Position numbers and translations under genes: made by a program | Shown: piece after piece, positions 36,073-45,452 of the stretch | How the letters are laid out: every line of letters starts with the position of its first letter | How positions within the stretch are numbered: the first letter of the stretch is position 1 | Notes under the pieces: generated by a model | What the model was told of the DNA's origin: nothing | What the model saw: only the letters and a program-made list of their open reading frames with translations | The model's database searches: none | Source of the DNA: Deltaproteobacteria bacterium | GTDB lineage: Bacteria > Desulfobacterota > Binatia > UTPRO1 | DNA: 64,000 bases | Direction: 5' to 3' | NCBI GenBank assembly: GCA_020848745.1 | Contig: JADLHM010000098.1 | Location: forward strand, 62,001-126,000

Positions 36073-38651
36073 AGCAGCATCAGCCGCCGGATCGCGACGT
36101 CGGCGAGCACCAGCGCGAGCGCGAGCGGCGCCAGTACCCCATCGAGGGGCAGGGTCTCGTGCCGCACGCCGGGACGGGCCGCGAAGACGCGCGCCGGTTC
36201 GGGATCGACGGCGCCGCCGGTCGCCGCGGCGACTGCGCTCAACAGCGCCGCGTTGGTTGCGACGGTGCGCAACTCGCGGTCCGTGTCGGCGCTCGCGGGT
36301 ACGAGCAGGTCGAAGCGTTCCGGGCTTCGCGACCCGGCGCGCGCGAGCGCCGCGGGATGGACTCCCGGACGGAGGTTCGGAACGGTCGCGGCGAAGCTCC
36401 GCGGTCCGACCTGCCGTAGCACGACGTCTTCGGCATCGTCGAGGCGGAGCGTGAAGGGGCCCGCGTCGTCCGCCACCGTGTCGAGCGCGATGCGGGTTCC
36501 GTCCCGGCGCCGCGTCGCCTCGACGTGGTGGTCATCCGCGAGTCCGCGCGCCGCCGTCCATTCGGCGAGCTGGGTCCAGAGCTTCGCGAAGCCGCGCCAC
36601 GCGGGCCACGCGGATGCTCCGCCCTGGAAGTCGAGCGGCACGACGGCGACGCGGCCGAGCTCGTACTGCCAGGTGGCGAGCAACGGGTCGCGCGCCTGGC
36701 CGTCTTCGACGAAGAGGCGCACCTCCGCGCCGCGCTTGGCCTCCACGACGGCCCAGCGCGCGACCGGCGGCACGTCCCGCTCGGGGATGCCCGCGAGGAT
36801 GGCGCCGCCCTCCGCGGCGCGGGCGGGCGTCTCGCGGCGCTCGGTCGAGCGGCCCATCAGGCGCTGCGCGTCGCGGATCATGAGCTGCGGCAACTGCTGC
36901 GCGTCCTCGACGTGGTGGAAGCTGCCGCCGGTCGCCCGCGAGATCGCGTCGAGCAGGTCGAGGTTGACGGTGTCGCTTCCGATGCGGATGCTCGTCACGG
37001 TGATTTCGGCGCGCGCGAGCGCCGCGATCACGGCCGCGTGGTCCTCCGCCGAGCGATTGCTGTCGCCGTCGGTGAGCAGGATGATGTGGCGGACCGGGCG
37101 TCCCGAGGCGATCAGGTTCCGGCGCGCGATCTCGAGCGCTTCCTTGAAATCGGTGCCGCCGCCGTACTGGATCTGCTGGATCCGCGCGGCGAGCGCGGCG
37201 CGGCTCTCGCCCGCGGGTAGGAGCGGGCCGAGCTCGTACGGCTGCGAGTCGAAGGCGATGGTCGCGACGAGGTCGCGCTCGCCGAGCTGGTCGAGCACGG
37301 CGAGCGCGGCGCGCTTGGCGTACGCCATCTTCTCGCCGTTGTGCAGCGCGGGTTGATGGCTCGCGTAGCCCATGCTGTTGGATCGGTCGATGACCAGGTA
37401 GATCGCGATGGGCTCGCGCTCCTGCGGCGACGCCGTCTGCGCCCGCACCGCGACCGGCAGCACGCGCTCGAACGCGCTCCCGGTGTACGCGGCGTCGCCG
37501 AAGAGATGCTCGCCGCCCGTCGCGATGAGGCCGCCGCCCCGCGCGACCCAGGCGGCGAGCGCTTCCAGGGTCGCGTCGCTCAGGTCGGCGCGCGCCACGT
37601 CGTCGAAGATCACGAGGTGCTGGCGCGCGAGCCCGTCGATGCGCTCGGCGAGCGCGCGCGGCGACGCCAGCTCGACGTGCATGCCGCGCTCGGCGAGCGC
37701 CGTCGCGACGATCGGCGACGGGCGCTCGCTCACGACGAGCACGCGCAGCGGCTCGGTGACGGCGATCGCCGCGCGCCTTCGTCCGGGAAGCGCCGCGCCG
37801 TCGCTCGCGAGCGCGAGCTCCGCCTCGAGCGCGTACTGTCCGACGCCGCGCAGGCGATACGGCATGCCGATCACGTTGAGTCCCGGCGCCAGACGCGCCC
37901 GCTCTCGCGTGAGGAGCTCGCCGTTGGCGAGCAGGCGCAGCTCGGCGGACATCGGCACGGGCGCGCGGCTCTCGACGACGAGCTCGAGCGGCAGCACCGA
38001 GCGCTCGGGCGCGAAGCTCGGCGCGAGCACGCGCCGGATCACCGCCGACGGCAGCGCCGCGCCGTTCGGCGCGAAGGCGTAGACGGGAACGCGGGTTCCG
38101 GCGCGCGCGGCCTCGGCGGCGAGGCTGCCGCTCGTCTCGTTGCCGTCGGAGAAGAGGAGGAGCGCGCGCTCCTTCCCGGCCGGACAGAGCGCGCTCGCCA
38201 GGGTGAAGGCGGCGGCGAGGTCGGTGTCCCCGCTTTCGAAGCCGGTCAGGTCGCTGGCCGGCGCCGGCAGGAGCGTGGCGACGTCGCGTACGTCGTGCCG
38301 CGGATGGGCGACCACCCGCGCTCGCGCGGCGAACGCCAGGGAGCCGAGCATGTCCTCGGGTCCGAGCCGGCCGATGACGGCGTCGAGGACTTCGCGCGCC
38401 CGCGCGACGGCGGCGTCCTGCACGCTCGCCGATACGTCGATCGCGGCGACGAGGCACGTGCCCGCCTCGGGTCGCGGGCGCTCGAGGTGCGCGCCCGCGA
38501 GGCTCGCGATCGCCGCCGCCGCGGCCGCGGCGCGCGTCAGCGCTGCGAGAAGCGGTGCCCACCCCGTGCGGACGCCGCGCTTGCGCGCGAAGAGCAGGGG
38601 AAGGAGCCCGAGCAGCAGCAGGACCGCGGGCGCGTCGATGCGGACGCTCAA
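36069..38651 (-). CDS. Large membrane protein with two vWA domains and an amidotransferase-like domain
   Basis: Last gene of a five-gene operon. About 860 residues. Two N-terminal membrane helices (~7-55), a first von Willebrand A domain with MIDAS DVSAS (~residue 70), a beta-rich middle, a glutamine-amidotransferase-like region (GGGLIATGGEHLFGD, ~365) and a second vWA domain with MIDAS DRSNSM (~425) and LLTDGDS. A C-terminal helix ends the protein. TTG 38651 (MSVRIDAPAV) is chosen because it overlaps the preceding stop as TTGA, like the ATGA/GTGA junctions upstream; a longer start would overlap the upstream gene by about 80 bases. Similar proteins accompany MoxR ATPases; exact role unknown. 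Confidence 0.82.
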   Translation of the reverse strand: MSVRIDAPAVLLLLGLLPLLFARKRGVRTGWAPLLAALTRAAAAAAAIASLAGAHLERPRPEAGTCLVAAIDVSASVQDAAVARAREVLDAVIGRLGPEDMLGSLAFAARARVVAHPRHDVRDVATLLPAPASDLTGFESGDTDLAAAFTLASALCPAGKERALLLFSDGNETSGSLAAEAARAGTRVPVYAFAPNGAALPSAVIRRVLAPSFAPERSVLPLELVVESRAPVPMSAELRLLANGELLTRERARLAPGLNVIGMPYRLRGVGQYALEAELALASDGAALPGRRRAAIAVTEPLRVLVVSERPSPIVATALAERGMHVELASPRALAERIDGLARQHLVIFDDVARADLSDATLEALAAWVARGGGLIATGGEHLFGDAAYTGSAFERVLPVAVRAQTASPQEREPIAIYLVIDRSNSMGYASHQPALHNGEKMAYAKRAALAVLDQLGERDLVATIAFDSQPYELGPLLPAGESRAALAARIQQIQYGGGTDFKEALEIARRNLIASGRPVRHIILLTDGDSNRSAEDHAAVIAALARAEITVTSIRIGSDTVNLDLLDAISRATGGSFHHVEDAQQLPQLMIRDAQRLMGRSTERRETPARAAEGGAILAGIPERDVPPVARWAVVEAKRGAEVRLFVEDGQARDPLLATWQYELGRVAVVPLDFQGGASAWPAWRGFAKLWTQLAEWTAARGLADDHHVEATRRRDGTRIALDTVADDAGPFTLRLDDAEDVVLRQVGPRSFAATVPNLRPGVHPAALARAGSRSPERFDLLVPASADTDRELRTVATNAALLSAVAAATGGAVDPEPARVFAARPGVRHETLPLDGVLAPLALALVLADVAIRRLMLL

Positions 38652-40537
38652 CGCCGTCCGCTCCCCGGTCGTTCCGCGAGGGCCGGCGGCTTCGCGCGCC
38701 GGACCTGCGCCGCACGCCAGAGCGCCCATTCACCGGCCATCGCGGCGAGCGCGGCGACGTACAGCCAGGGCGCGAGCGGGCGGCCGCTCGCCGTCGGTGC
38801 GGGCGAGGCCGGGCGCGCGCTCGCCCGCCATTCGGCCGCGCCGCTCCGGCCGACGTCGGATTCGCGGTCGTCGAAGAGGTTCGCGAGCACGAGGCGCTCG
38901 CCGCCCGGCGGCCCGAGCGTGTAGACGCCCGCGCGCTCGGCGACCACGACGGGCGGATCTCCCGCGATCTCGAGCCCGTCGCCTCCGCCCGCCGCGATCG
39001 GAGCGGAGCCGGCGAGCATCGGACGGCCGGTCTCGACGAGGAGCGCGCGCGGGCCGAACGGCTCCGCGAGCCAGCGCAACGTCGCGAGCGTCAGCAAGAG
39101 GAGCGGCAGGCGATCCGACGACCCGAGCGAGCCGCCGAGCTCTGCGCCGAGGCAAGCCGTGCGGCGACCGTTCCGCTCGCCGGCGACGAGCAGCGGAAAC
39201 GCGGCGCGGTGCGCCGCCGCGAGCACGATCGGCGTTCCCCACGACACGTCGCCGAGCTCGACGACGCCGTCGACGCCGAGCGCGTGCAGCGCGTCGAGTC
39301 CCGCGAGCGCCGGATGCGATTCGTCCCAGTCGACCACGGTGGCGCCGTCACGTCGCGCGCCGCTCGGGCAGACGTCGTTGCCGGGGGGCGGAGCCACGTA
39401 GAGCGCATTCACGGCGAGCGGCAGCGTCGCCGGCACGAATCCGTCGAAGAGCGCGACGCGTCGCCCGGCCGGCGGCGCCGCTTCGAAGCGCTCGCGCGAG
39501 GTCACCTCGACGCGGCTGCCGGCGAGCGCGCTTGCCACGCCGGCGAAGGCGTCGGCGAGAGCGCGCGAGTCCGTCACCAGAAGCAGGTCGAGGGGCGCGC
39601 CTGCTCCGATCCACGCGGTCGCGTGGTCGTCGACGGCAAGGGCGTCGTCGCCGCCGAGCCGCACCTCGAGCGGGCCGCTCCCGGGCGGCCGCGTCAGCAG
39701 CACGTGTTCGGTGGCCCGCGGTGCGATCGTGAAGGCGCGCCGCGCCCACGGTGTGCCGGCGACGCGGGCCTCGAGCACCGCCTCGCGGCTCGTACGCGAG
39801 TAGTTCCGGACGTCGATGGTCGCGGTCGCATCGCTCGATCCGTGGAACGGCGGGGTGGTGACGGTGATACCGGCGATTCCGACGTTGTCGTCGCTCCGTC
39901 CGAGCTGCACGTAGTCGAGCGCGGCGCGCGCCTCGGGTGTCAGGCCGCTCGCTTCGGGCGGGAGATCCGTGAAGACCGCGATACTCGCGCCGGGTCGGTC
40001 GGCGGCGATGGCGCGGGCGAGCTCGAGGGCCGGCGCCAGGTCGGTCGGGGCGTCGGTCGGCGCGAGCGCTTCCAGCGACGCGCGGACGCGCGCGCGGTCG
40101 CGGCTCCAGTCGAGGACGACGCGCGGTCGCGTGGCGGCGGTGAGGATCATGACCTCGTCGTCGGCGGCCGCCTCGCCGACGCGGGCGAGCGCGCGCCCGC
40201 GCGCCTCCGCGAAGCGTGTTCCATCGTCCTCTCGCGTCTGCATGCTCGCGGACACGTCGAGCACCAGCACGAGCGGCGCGCCCGGCGCGGGCGGCGCCGC
40301 GCGTTCGAGCACCGGTCGGACGTAGGCGGCGACCAGCGCGAGCACGATCGCGAGCTGCGCGAAGAAGAGCCGGTCGGGTCGGAAGCGTTCGCGCTCGCGC
40401 GGCGGGCTCTCGACGCGCTGCCACAGGAAGAGGTTGCCGACCGGGATGGTGCGCCGCCGCCGGTCGTAGAGGTAGAGCACCACGAGGACGGCGACGGCGC
40501 CGAGCGCGGCGAGGCCGGCGGGATTCCCGAGTCTCAC
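38648..40537 (-). CDS. BatA-like membrane protein with vWA domain
   Basis: A 629-residue protein with the BatA N-terminal double helix (LGNPAGLAALGAVAVLVVLYLYDRR and ~60-75), a vWA domain with MIDAS motif LDVSASM near residue 93 and conserved Thr/Asp positions further on (FTDLPP), then a long beta-rich region and a final membrane helix (~595-615). This matches the BatA/aerotolerance-type partners of MoxR-DUF58 operons, thought to assist folding or assembly of envelope complexes with MoxR. It begins 10 bases after the DUF58 stop (40548) and overlaps the next gene by four bases (TTGA). Confidence 0.82.
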   Translation of the reverse strand: MRLGNPAGLAALGAVAVLVVLYLYDRRRRTIPVGNLFLWQRVESPPRERERFRPDRLFFAQLAIVLALVAAYVRPVLERAAPPAPGAPLVLVLDVSASMQTREDDGTRFAEARGRALARVGEAAADDEVMILTAATRPRVVLDWSRDRARVRASLEALAPTDAPTDLAPALELARAIAADRPGASIAVFTDLPPEASGLTPEARAALDYVQLGRSDDNVGIAGITVTTPPFHGSSDATATIDVRNYSRTSREAVLEARVAGTPWARRAFTIAPRATEHVLLTRPPGSGPLEVRLGGDDALAVDDHATAWIGAGAPLDLLLVTDSRALADAFAGVASALAGSRVEVTSRERFEAAPPAGRRVALFDGFVPATLPLAVNALYVAPPPGNDVCPSGARRDGATVVDWDESHPALAGLDALHALGVDGVVELGDVSWGTPIVLAAAHRAAFPLLVAGERNGRRTACLGAELGGSLGSSDRLPLLLLTLATLRWLAEPFGPRALLVETGRPMLAGSAPIAAGGGDGLEIAGDPPVVVAERAGVYTLGPPGGERLVLANLFDDRESDVGRSGAAEWRASARPASPAPTASGRPLAPWLYVAALAAMAGEWALWRAAQVRRAKPPALAERPGSGRR

Positions 40538-40547
40538 GCGCGCTCCG

Positions 40548-41462
40548 TCATCGCCGCCGGACGAGTCCGGTCTGCGCGAGATCGACCGTGACGAAGGTGG
40601 CGAGGTCCGTTCCAGCCGTCCACCGCGCGTAGGTGCAGCGCGTGCGCGCGGCGACCTCCCGGAGCGCGGCGAGATGCGCTTCGAGCACTTCGCGATAGCG
40701 CCCGGCCACCGCGGACGTCAGCACCATGGGATGGGTCGCGCCGGTCTCGACGTCGACCAGGATCCCGCGCGTGAAGTGGCCCGCCGGATCCAGCTCGCTC
40801 GCACCGATCACGTGCAGGAGATGCACCTCGAAGCGTCGTGCCTGGAGCGCGAGGATCCCGCGCTCGACCTCCGCGGAATCGGTCATGAAGTCGGAGACGA
40901 GGAGGGCGGCGCCGGCCTCGGGATGGCGCCGTGCGTAGTCCTCGCACGCGGCGCCGAGCCGAACCGCACCCCCGACCTCCGACGCGGCCAGCAGCTCGGC
41001 GAGCGCGAGGGTGCCGCGGCGGTGGCGATAGACGGGCGAGGTCGCGACGGCGCCGTCGCCGCGGAGGCACGCGACCTGCACCGCGTCGTTCGCCGCGAGC
41101 CCGACGTACGCGAGCGCCACGGCGAGCGCGTGCGCGCCGGCGCGCTTTGCGTCCTCGGGCGGGGCGTCCATCGAGGCGCTCGCGTCGAGCAGTACGTGAA
41201 ACCGCACTTCGCGCTCGGCGGTGAAGCGGCGGACCAGGAGCTGATCGAGGCGCGCCATCGCCGACCAGTCGAGATGGCGGAGGTCGTCGCCCGGCGTGTA
41301 CGGACTGTAGGCTTCGATCTCGACGCCCGAGGCCTGCGCGCGCCCCGGGAAGCGGCGCTCTCCCGGGCGCTCGCCCATGCCGCGGCGGACGTGCAGGGTC
41401 AGACCGTCGAAACGCGCGAGCCCGCCGAAATCGAGCACGCCGGGCGTCGCCGGCGGGCTCAC
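40548..41462 (-). CDS. DUF58 (MoxR-associated vWA) protein
   Basis: A 304-residue cytoplasmic protein. Residues ~35-85 hold the DUF58 core with EIEAYSPYTPGDDLRHLDWSA (YxPGDDxRxIDW signature), and a vWA-like fold follows with FHVLLDASASMD (MIDAS-like). DUF58 proteins pair with MoxR AAA+ ATPases as adaptors. The GTG start at 41462 overlaps the MoxR stop by four bases. Function in this organism unknown but tightly linked to the flanking ATPase and vWA proteins. Confidence 0.9.
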   Translation of the reverse strand: MSPPATPGVLDFGGLARFDGLTLHVRRGMGERPGERRFPGRAQASGVEIEAYSPYTPGDDLRHLDWSAMARLDQLLVRRFTAEREVRFHVLLDASASMDAPPEDAKRAGAHALAVALAYVGLAANDAVQVACLRGDGAVATSPVYRHRRGTLALAELLAASEVGGAVRLGAACEDYARRHPEAGAALLVSDFMTDSAEVERGILALQARRFEVHLLHVIGASELDPAGHFTRGILVDVETGATHPMVLTSAVAGRYREVLEAHLAALREVAARTRCTYARWTAGTDLATFVTVDLAQTGLVRRR

Positions 41463-42481
41463 GTGCGCAGGCGGCGCGCCGCGACCAGCACGCGCTCGAC
41501 GATCTCGGCGGGCGCGACGCCGGCTGCCTCGGCGGCGAAGCTCATGACCAGCCGGTGCCGGAGCGCGGCCACGGCGACCTTGTCGACGTCGTCGTAGGTG
41601 ACGTGCGGACGGCCGTCGAGGAGCGCCATGACCTTCGCCCCGAGCACGATCGCCTGGGCGCCGCGCGGACTCGCGCCGTAGGTGACGTAGCGCCGCACGT
41701 CGTTTTCCGCCTCGCTGTCGCCGCGCGCGCCGGCGGGCGTCGTCAGGCGTACGAGCCCGGCGACGTACTGCTCGACGTGCGGCGCCACCAGCACCTCGCG
41801 CACGAGCCGCTTCAGCTCCTCGGCGCGCGCCGCCGCGCGGTCCGCGGACAGCACGGGGCGAATCGTCGGCGGATCGGCGACGGTCGTCGCGGCGAGGATG
41901 CGCGTGAGCTCCGGCTCGCTCGGATACTCGAGCAGCACCTTGAAGATGAACCGGTCGAGCTGCGCCTCGGGCAGCTGGTAGGTGCCCTCCATCTCGATCG
42001 GGTTCAGCGTGGCGAGCACGAAGAACGGCGCCGCGAGGCGATAGCTCGAGCCGGCCACGGTCACCTGCTGCTCGGCCATCGCTTCCAGCAGCGCCGACTG
42101 CGTCTTCGGCGTCGCGCGGTTGATCTCGTCGCCGAGGAGCAGGTGCGCGAAGATCGGCCCCGCGACGAACACCAGCTCGCGGCGCCCGTCGGGGTGCTCC
42201 GTGATGATGCGCGTGCCGGTGATGTCCGCCGGCATGAGGTCGACCGTGAACTGGATGCGGTTGAAGCTCAGGTTCAGGGCCTCGGCCAGCGAGCGCACGA
42301 TCAACGTCTTGCCGATTCCGGGTACGCCCTCGATGAGGACGTGGCCGCCCGCGAAGAAGGCGGTCAGGATCGTCTCGATGGCCCGCTCGTGCCCGATCAC
42401 GACGCGTGCGATCTCGGCGCGGACGGCGGCGAAGGTCTGTTGGAAGTCCTCGATGGCGGCGGCGGCGATCGCGGGTGTCAT
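41459..42481 (-). CDS. MoxR-family AAA+ ATPase
   Basis: A 340-residue AAA+ ATPase of the MoxR branch that acts as a chaperone for assembly or metal insertion into partner complexes. Walker A EGVPGIGKT at residues 51-59, Walker B LLLGDEINRA near residue 113, sensor 1 LATLNPIEMEGTY and the lid with the conserved DRFIFK (Arg finger region) are present. Its ATG overlaps the upstream gene stop by four bases, and its own stop overlaps DUF58, so the whole operon is coupled. MoxR-DUF58-vWA is a recognised gene set. Confidence 0.93.
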   Translation of the reverse strand: MTPAIAAAAIEDFQQTFAAVRAEIARVVIGHERAIETILTAFFAGGHVLIEGVPGIGKTLIVRSLAEALNLSFNRIQFTVDLMPADITGTRIITEHPDGRRELVFVAGPIFAHLLLGDEINRATPKTQSALLEAMAEQQVTVAGSSYRLAAPFFVLATLNPIEMEGTYQLPEAQLDRFIFKVLLEYPSEPELTRILAATTVADPPTIRPVLSADRAAARAEELKRLVREVLVAPHVEQYVAGLVRLTTPAGARGDSEAENDVRRYVTYGASPRGAQAIVLGAKVMALLDGRPHVTYDDVDKVAVAALRHRLVMSFAAEAAGVAPAEIVERVLVAARRLRT

Positions 42482-43746
42482 GGCTCCTCGCGGTGGGCGA
42501 ACACTTCGCGCACCACCTGCTCGTATGCGGCGGGGATGGGCATGCGGTGCGCCGCCGCTTCGCGCCGCTGATCGGCGGCGAGGGCGGGGTGCGCGTCGGG
42601 GTCCGCGTCGGGCGCGGCGCCGCCGGCTTGACGGCGGCCGGCCTGGTCGTTGCGCATGCGCGCCGCGAGCGACAGCTCGAAGGAAGCGTTGGTGTCCGAG
42701 GTGTCGACGCTCGCGCCGGTGAAGAGATCGCCGGGGGAGGTGTCGTTGCCGGCGCCGCTCACGCCGTCGCTTCCGTCGCGCGGCTCATTGCCGTCGGCCG
42801 CGGCGGCCGTCGGGTCGCTGTCTTCCCGGTCGTCGCCGGCCTCGCGCCCGCCCCGGCCCTCGCCGCCGCGCCGCTCGCGTTGCGCGAGGCGCGCGTCGTC
42901 CGCGCCAACGACGTCGAGCTCGGCGTCGTCGATGGCGTCCTCGCCGGCCACAGGCTCCGCTCCGCTCGCTCCGGCCCGCGCCAGGGCGTCGCGGACGCGC
43001 TCCCAGGCCGTGCCCCAGACCTGCTCGCGGACGTTTTCCTGCAGCGCGCTCGAGAGCTGCGTCAGGCGGGAGTCGGCGCGCGCCGGGCCGCGCGAGTCCG
43101 GCCGACCGGCGTCGCGCGGCGCCGCTCCCGGCGCGTTCGGCGCGACGATCACCCGGTCGCCGACCGCCGTTTCGGGCGCGCGCGCGGTGCGCGTGCCGGG
43201 GGTCGCGACGGGCCCCGCCGCCGCCGGCGACACGAGCGACGCCAGGCGCACCGCCGCGGCGAGCAGGAGCAGCGCGGCGAGCGCCGACGCGCAGGCGCTC
43301 CGTGGTACGCGCCGCGGCACGAGCCGTCGCGGCGTCCAGGCCGGCAACGTCGCGCCGACCTCCGAGACGAGGAGCGGGTGGAAGAAGCCCGCCGCGAGTC
43401 CGGGCGCCGCGCCGAGCTCGAGGAGCGTACGCACGCGGCCGGCGAGGACGCCTTCGCGCTCGATCCAGGCGATTGCGTCGGGCCGCGAGAGCCAGCGGCG
43501 CACCGCCGTTCCCGCGAGCCGCACCCCGGCCACGACCAGCGCCACGAGCATGCTCCACGCGGCGATGGCGAAGACCTCGACGCGCGCGAACAACGCGATC
43601 GGCAGCAGCACGACGCCGGCGCCGCCCGCGACCGCGATCGACAGGTAGAACGCTCGCTGCAGCTCGTAGAGGTTCTTGCGCCGGCGCACGCGGCGAACCT
43701 GCCGTTCGACCACATCGACGGCACCGGTGGGCGTGAGTTCCGGCAT
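42478..43746 (-). CDS. Unrecognised membrane protein at the head of the MoxR operon
   Basis: A 422-residue protein. Three hydrophobic helices (~residues 35-70, ~170-190) are followed by a large low-complexity, Asp/Glu/Gly/Ala-rich, probably disordered region (~240-380) and a short C-terminal helix. The basic stretch VRRVRRRKNLYELQ precedes the first helix. It resembles DUF4175-type proteins that often precede MoxR operons, but I cannot confirm this. ATG 43746 (MPELTPTGAV) is preferred. A longer start would run into the convergent-side terminator region. It is the probable first gene of the five-gene operon. Confidence 0.7.
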   Translation of the reverse strand: MPELTPTGAVDVVERQVRRVRRRKNLYELQRAFYLSIAVAGGAGVVLLPIALFARVEVFAIAAWSMLVALVVAGVRLAGTAVRRWLSRPDAIAWIEREGVLAGRVRTLLELGAAPGLAAGFFHPLLVSEVGATLPAWTPRRLVPRRVPRSACASALAALLLLAAAVRLASLVSPAAAGPVATPGTRTARAPETAVGDRVIVAPNAPGAAPRDAGRPDSRGPARADSRLTQLSSALQENVREQVWGTAWERVRDALARAGASGAEPVAGEDAIDDAELDVVGADDARLAQRERRGGEGRGGREAGDDREDSDPTAAAADGNEPRDGSDGVSGAGNDTSPGDLFTGASVDTSDTNASFELSLAARMRNDQAGRRQAGGAAPDADPDAHPALAADQRREAAAHRMPIPAAYEQVVREVFAHREEP

Positions 43747-43793
43747 GGATCGTCGCGCGACCGGATCGACGATAGTGAAGGCCCGCAGGCCGG

Positions 43794-44522
43794 TCAATTC
43801 CGGACTCGGCGTCGGGCCCGCGTTCCCGCCCACGTCATCTGCCGCGCGACCCCGAGCAGCATCTGCACCTCGCCGTCGTCGAGCGCCGCGCGCCCGAGCA
43901 TCGTCCGCAGACGCCGCATGATCGCCGGCGCCTCCTCGCCGTGGAGGAAGCTCACGGCCGAGAGGCCCGCCTCGAGCTTCGACCAGAGGAGCTCGAGCCG
44001 TTCGTGCGACGCGAGCTCGCGCGCCGGCGCGGGCGGTGCGGCGGCCGTCCAGAGCTCGTACGCGCAGAGCACGACCGCCTGCGCGAGGTTCAGCGACGCG
44101 TAGGCGTCCGAGGTCGGAATCGCGAGCACGTGTTGGCAGAGCTTCAGCTCCTCGAGCGCGAGCCCGTGATCCTCGGGTCCGAACACGAGCGCGACGTCGT
44201 TCGCGGCCGCCGCCGCGAGCACGATCGGCGCGAGGGCGCGCGGCGTCGTCGCGGCGTCGCGCGCCGCGGTCGCGCGGCCGCTCGTGCCGACGACGAGCCC
44301 GCAGCCGGCGAGCGCCTCCGCGAGCGACGCCACGTGCCGCCGCGCCGCGAGCACGTCCTGCGCGTGCACGGCGAGGGTCGCGGCCCGCGCCTGGTCGACG
44401 GCGGGCGCGTCGACGAGCACGAGCCGGGCGAGCCCCATGTTCTTCATGGCGCGCGCGACCGCGCCGACGTTCCCCGCTTCGCGCGGGCGGACGAGCACGA
44501 TGCGGATGCGGTCGAGTTCCAT
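43794..44522 (-). CDS. tRNA/rRNA 2'-O-methyltransferase, TrmJ/SpoU type
   Basis: A 242-residue SPOUT methyltransferase that 2'-O-methylates RNA, probably tRNA position 32 as in TrmJ. The knotted-fold signatures are present: RPREAGNVGAVARAMKNMG (residues ~12-30), VALVFGPEDHGL (~115) and a SAM-binding IPTSDAYASLNLAQAV (~135-150). The C-terminal helix bundle matches TrmJ length. It is separated by about 48 bases from the MoxR operon and 25 bases from nth, all leftward. Confidence 0.9.
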   Translation of the reverse strand: MELDRIRIVLVRPREAGNVGAVARAMKNMGLARLVLVDAPAVDQARAATLAVHAQDVLAARRHVASLAEALAGCGLVVGTSGRATAARDAATTPRALAPIVLAAAAANDVALVFGPEDHGLALEELKLCQHVLAIPTSDAYASLNLAQAVVLCAYELWTAAAPPAPARELASHERLELLWSKLEAGLSAVSFLHGEEAPAIMRRLRTMLGRAALDDGEVQMLLGVARQMTWAGTRARRRVRN

Positions 44523-44546
44523 GGCGGCCTCAGCGCGCCCCGCCCG

Positions 44547-45326
44547 TCATCGCTGGCTCTCGACGCCGCGACGCGGGCAGTAGGTCGCGATCGGACAGCG
44601 CGAGCAGTGCGGGGAGATCGGTCGGCAGAGCTTCTGTCCGAACGCGACCAGCAGGTCGTTGATCTCGATCCAGTGCTCGGCCGGCAGGATCCGGCGGAGC
44701 GCCTGTTCGGTGTCGTTCGGCGTCGTGGTGCGGACGTAGCCCCAGCGGTTCGTGATGCGATGCACGTGGGTGTCGACGCAGATCCCCTGCGAACGGAAGC
44801 CGAGCGTCAGCACGAGGTTGGCGGTCTTGCGGCCGACGCCGTTCAGCGTGAGGAGCGCGTCGAGGTCGTTCGGCACGTGGCCGCCGAAGCGATCGAGGAG
44901 GGCGCGGCAGACGTCGCGGATGGCGCGCGCCTTCGTGCGGTAGAAGCCGACGGGGTAGATGAGCTTCGCGATGGTCGCCGCCGGGAGCTTCGACATGGCG
45001 GCGGGGTCGGCGGCGCGCGCGAAGAGCCGACGCGACGCGACCGCCGTCGTCTCGTCCTGCGTACGGAGGCTCAGAATGGTCGAGATCAGCACGCGGAAGG
45101 GATCGCCGGTCGTCTCCGCGATCAGCGTGACGGCCGGGGATCCCCATCCCGGCGCCGCCCGGCGCAGGACGTCCATGACGATCCCTATCTCGTCGCGCCG
45201 GAGCGCGCGCCGCCGCCGGGGACCGGTCGCGACGGTGCGCTCCGTTGCCGTGCGCCTGCCGCGCGTCCCGGCCCGCGTCGCCGCCTTCGCCGCCGTCCGC
45301 GTGCTCGCCGCCGGTCGCCGTGCCAT
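44547..45326 (-). CDS. nth: Endonuclease III (DNA glycosylase/AP lyase)
   Basis: Base-excision repair enzyme acting on oxidised pyrimidines. The helix-hairpin-helix LNGVGRKTANLVL carries the catalytic Lys, and VDTHVHRI carries the catalytic Asp. The C-terminal 4Fe-4S ligands are C-x6-C-x2-C-x5-C (CRPISPHCSRCPIATYC). About 259 residues if ATG 45326 is used; the first 50 are Arg/Ala/Thr-rich and look disordered. ATG 45176 (MDVLRRAAPGW) would give a standard Nth and may be the true start. Divergent from the MFS gene. Confidence 0.93.
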   Translation of the reverse strand: MARRPAASTRTAAKAATRAGTRGRRTATERTVATGPRRRRALRRDEIGIVMDVLRRAAPGWGSPAVTLIAETTGDPFRVLISTILSLRTQDETTAVASRRLFARAADPAAMSKLPAATIAKLIYPVGFYRTKARAIRDVCRALLDRFGGHVPNDLDALLTLNGVGRKTANLVLTLGFRSQGICVDTHVHRITNRWGYVRTTTPNDTEQALRRILPAEHWIEINDLLVAFGQKLCRPISPHCSRCPIATYCPRRGVESQR

Positions 45327-45452
45327 CCGGGCTGTATGCCGCGCGCGTGGCGCGCCGGCAATCGCCGGCGCGCGTTGCGTGGGTCCGGGGGATGCGGTCT
45401 AACGACGCGCGCCGCGCGCACGTCGCATCCCAGCGCCACGAGCCGAATCGCG

